A stretch of 6,307 nt of DNA from a bacterium. Lineage in GTDB: Bacteria; Bdellovibrionota_C; UBA2361; SZUA-149. Under the pieces are notes generated by a model. It was not told the origin of the DNA. It worked only from the letters and a program-made list of their open reading frames with translations, and did not search any database. A program made the position numbers and the translations under genes. Positions 6,154 to 6,307 of this stretch are shown here, piece by piece; position 1 is the stretch's first letter; every line of letters begins with the position of its first letter. The DNA lies in assembly GCA_003230795.1 (NCBI GenBank), contig QIGM01000541.1:1-6307 (forward strand). Direction: 5' to 3'.

Positions 6154-6271
6154 GTAAGCGTTCAGGTGGGTAATAAATATTCTATAAAGACAGGTCATTA
6201 ACCTTGTAATTCTAGCCCAGTACGAAATTGTCAAATGCTAATCGCATTTGTAGTGTTTTCTGAACGCTTAG
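6154..6271. repeat. Structured repeat element, copy 2
   Basis: It opens with the same GTAAGCGTTCAG (6154-6165) as copy 1 and closes with CTGAACGCTTAG (6260-6271). The terminal stem is 11 perfect pairs, with the outermost pair lost. The inner hairpin is CAAATGC (6232-6238) and GCATTTG (6244-6250) around the loop TAATC. Compared with copy 1, one A-T pair in this stem has become T-A, so pairing is preserved although both strands changed. The inner hairpin is preceded in both copies by AATTGT. The middle has diverged but again can form its own small stem (AGGT with ACCT). Confidence 0.8.
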
Positions 6272-6299
6272 TCTTTGTCCCCTTCGGGGAGAGCGTTCA
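6261..6299. repeat. Nested hairpin reusing the element arm at the right edge
   Basis: The right arm of copy 2, TGAACGCT (6261-6268), is also perfectly complementary to AGCGTTCA at 6292-6299. Between them TCCCC-TTC-GGGGA (6278-6290) forms a 5-bp hairpin. The right arm can therefore pair either leftwards, closing copy 2, or rightwards, closing this compact stem-loop. AGCGTTCA at 6292 could also be the left arm of a third element cut by the window edge, though its flanks differ from GTAAGCGTTCAG. Confidence 0.65.
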
Positions 6300-6307
6300 A
6301 GCGCCAC

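Larger units (their letters stand above)
5702..6307. other. Gene-free, hairpin-rich repeat region
   Basis: No open frame of convincing length or composition is present in these 606 bases on either strand. The first 100 bases (5702-5802) show nothing recognisable. The rest holds two structured repeat elements, a degenerate extra copy of their right arm, a third hairpin built on the same arm at the right edge, and several unrelated short perfect hairpins. These include CGCAA-AGTA-TTGCG (6064-6077). The nine-base direct repeat AGCTTCTTC (6033-6041 and 6054-6062) has copies 21 bases apart. I see no match to tmRNA, RNase P RNA, signal recognition RNA or a tRNA. Confidence 0.7.

Noticed and set aside
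5803..6271. Integron attC sites
   Set aside because: attC sites have RYYYAAC on the 5' side and GTTRRRY on the 3' side. Here the GTT is in the left arm and the AAC in the right arm, the flanking bases do not fit, and no integrase or cassette-like frame is present.
5803..6307. CRISPR array or insertion sequence
   Set aside because: There are only two full copies, of unequal length and with diverged interiors, without regular spacers. No transposase frame lies inside or next to them.

Overview
The window reads as ordinary bacterial chromosome from an organism I cannot place. It has two recognisable enzymes on the minus strand and two small unrecognised membrane proteins transcribed divergently. 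The right end is gene-free and rich in palindromes. No ribosomal or transfer RNA gene, CRISPR array, transposase, integrase or phage gene is visible. The enzyme families (GT5 glycogen/starch synthase and FolE2) are too widespread to name a phylum. The small single-pass proteins with basic N-termini suit a bacterium, but that is inference only.

Layout from left to right. Positions 1-236 are the downstream flank of the large gene, with a long inverted repeat and an AT-rich hairpin. Positions 237-3473 (minus) encode a very large GT5-family alpha-glucan synthase of about 1,050-1,080 residues. Its roughly 500-residue N-terminal extension holds helical segments and a beta-sandwich-like domain, and its nucleotide-sugar donor motif is altered. 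Positions 3474-3796 are an intergenic gap with a 15-bp direct repeat next to the start of the large gene and a strong hairpin. Positions 3797-4606 (minus) encode FolE2, the type IB GTP cyclohydrolase, with all family motifs present. Positions 4730-5014 (minus) encode a 94-residue single-pass membrane protein. Positions 5015-5182 are a divergent promoter region with a 9-bp inverted repeat. Positions 5183-5701 (plus) encode a 172-residue basic-acidic single-pass membrane protein.

Positions 5702-6307 contain no convincing gene. They hold two copies of a roughly 115-nt structured element (5803-5915 and 6154-6271). Each copy is closed by the same 11-bp terminal inverted repeat and carries an inner hairpin with a compensatory base-pair change between copies. 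More copies of the terminal module and several other hairpins lie between and after them, and the array appears to run off the right edge. This is the most unusual part of the window.

The three minus-strand genes could be read in one direction, membrane protein, then folE2, then the glucan synthase. The 323-bp gap with a hairpin before the glucan synthase suggests that gene has its own control. There is no evident metabolic link between FolE2 (folate/queuosine precursor synthesis) and the glucan synthase.
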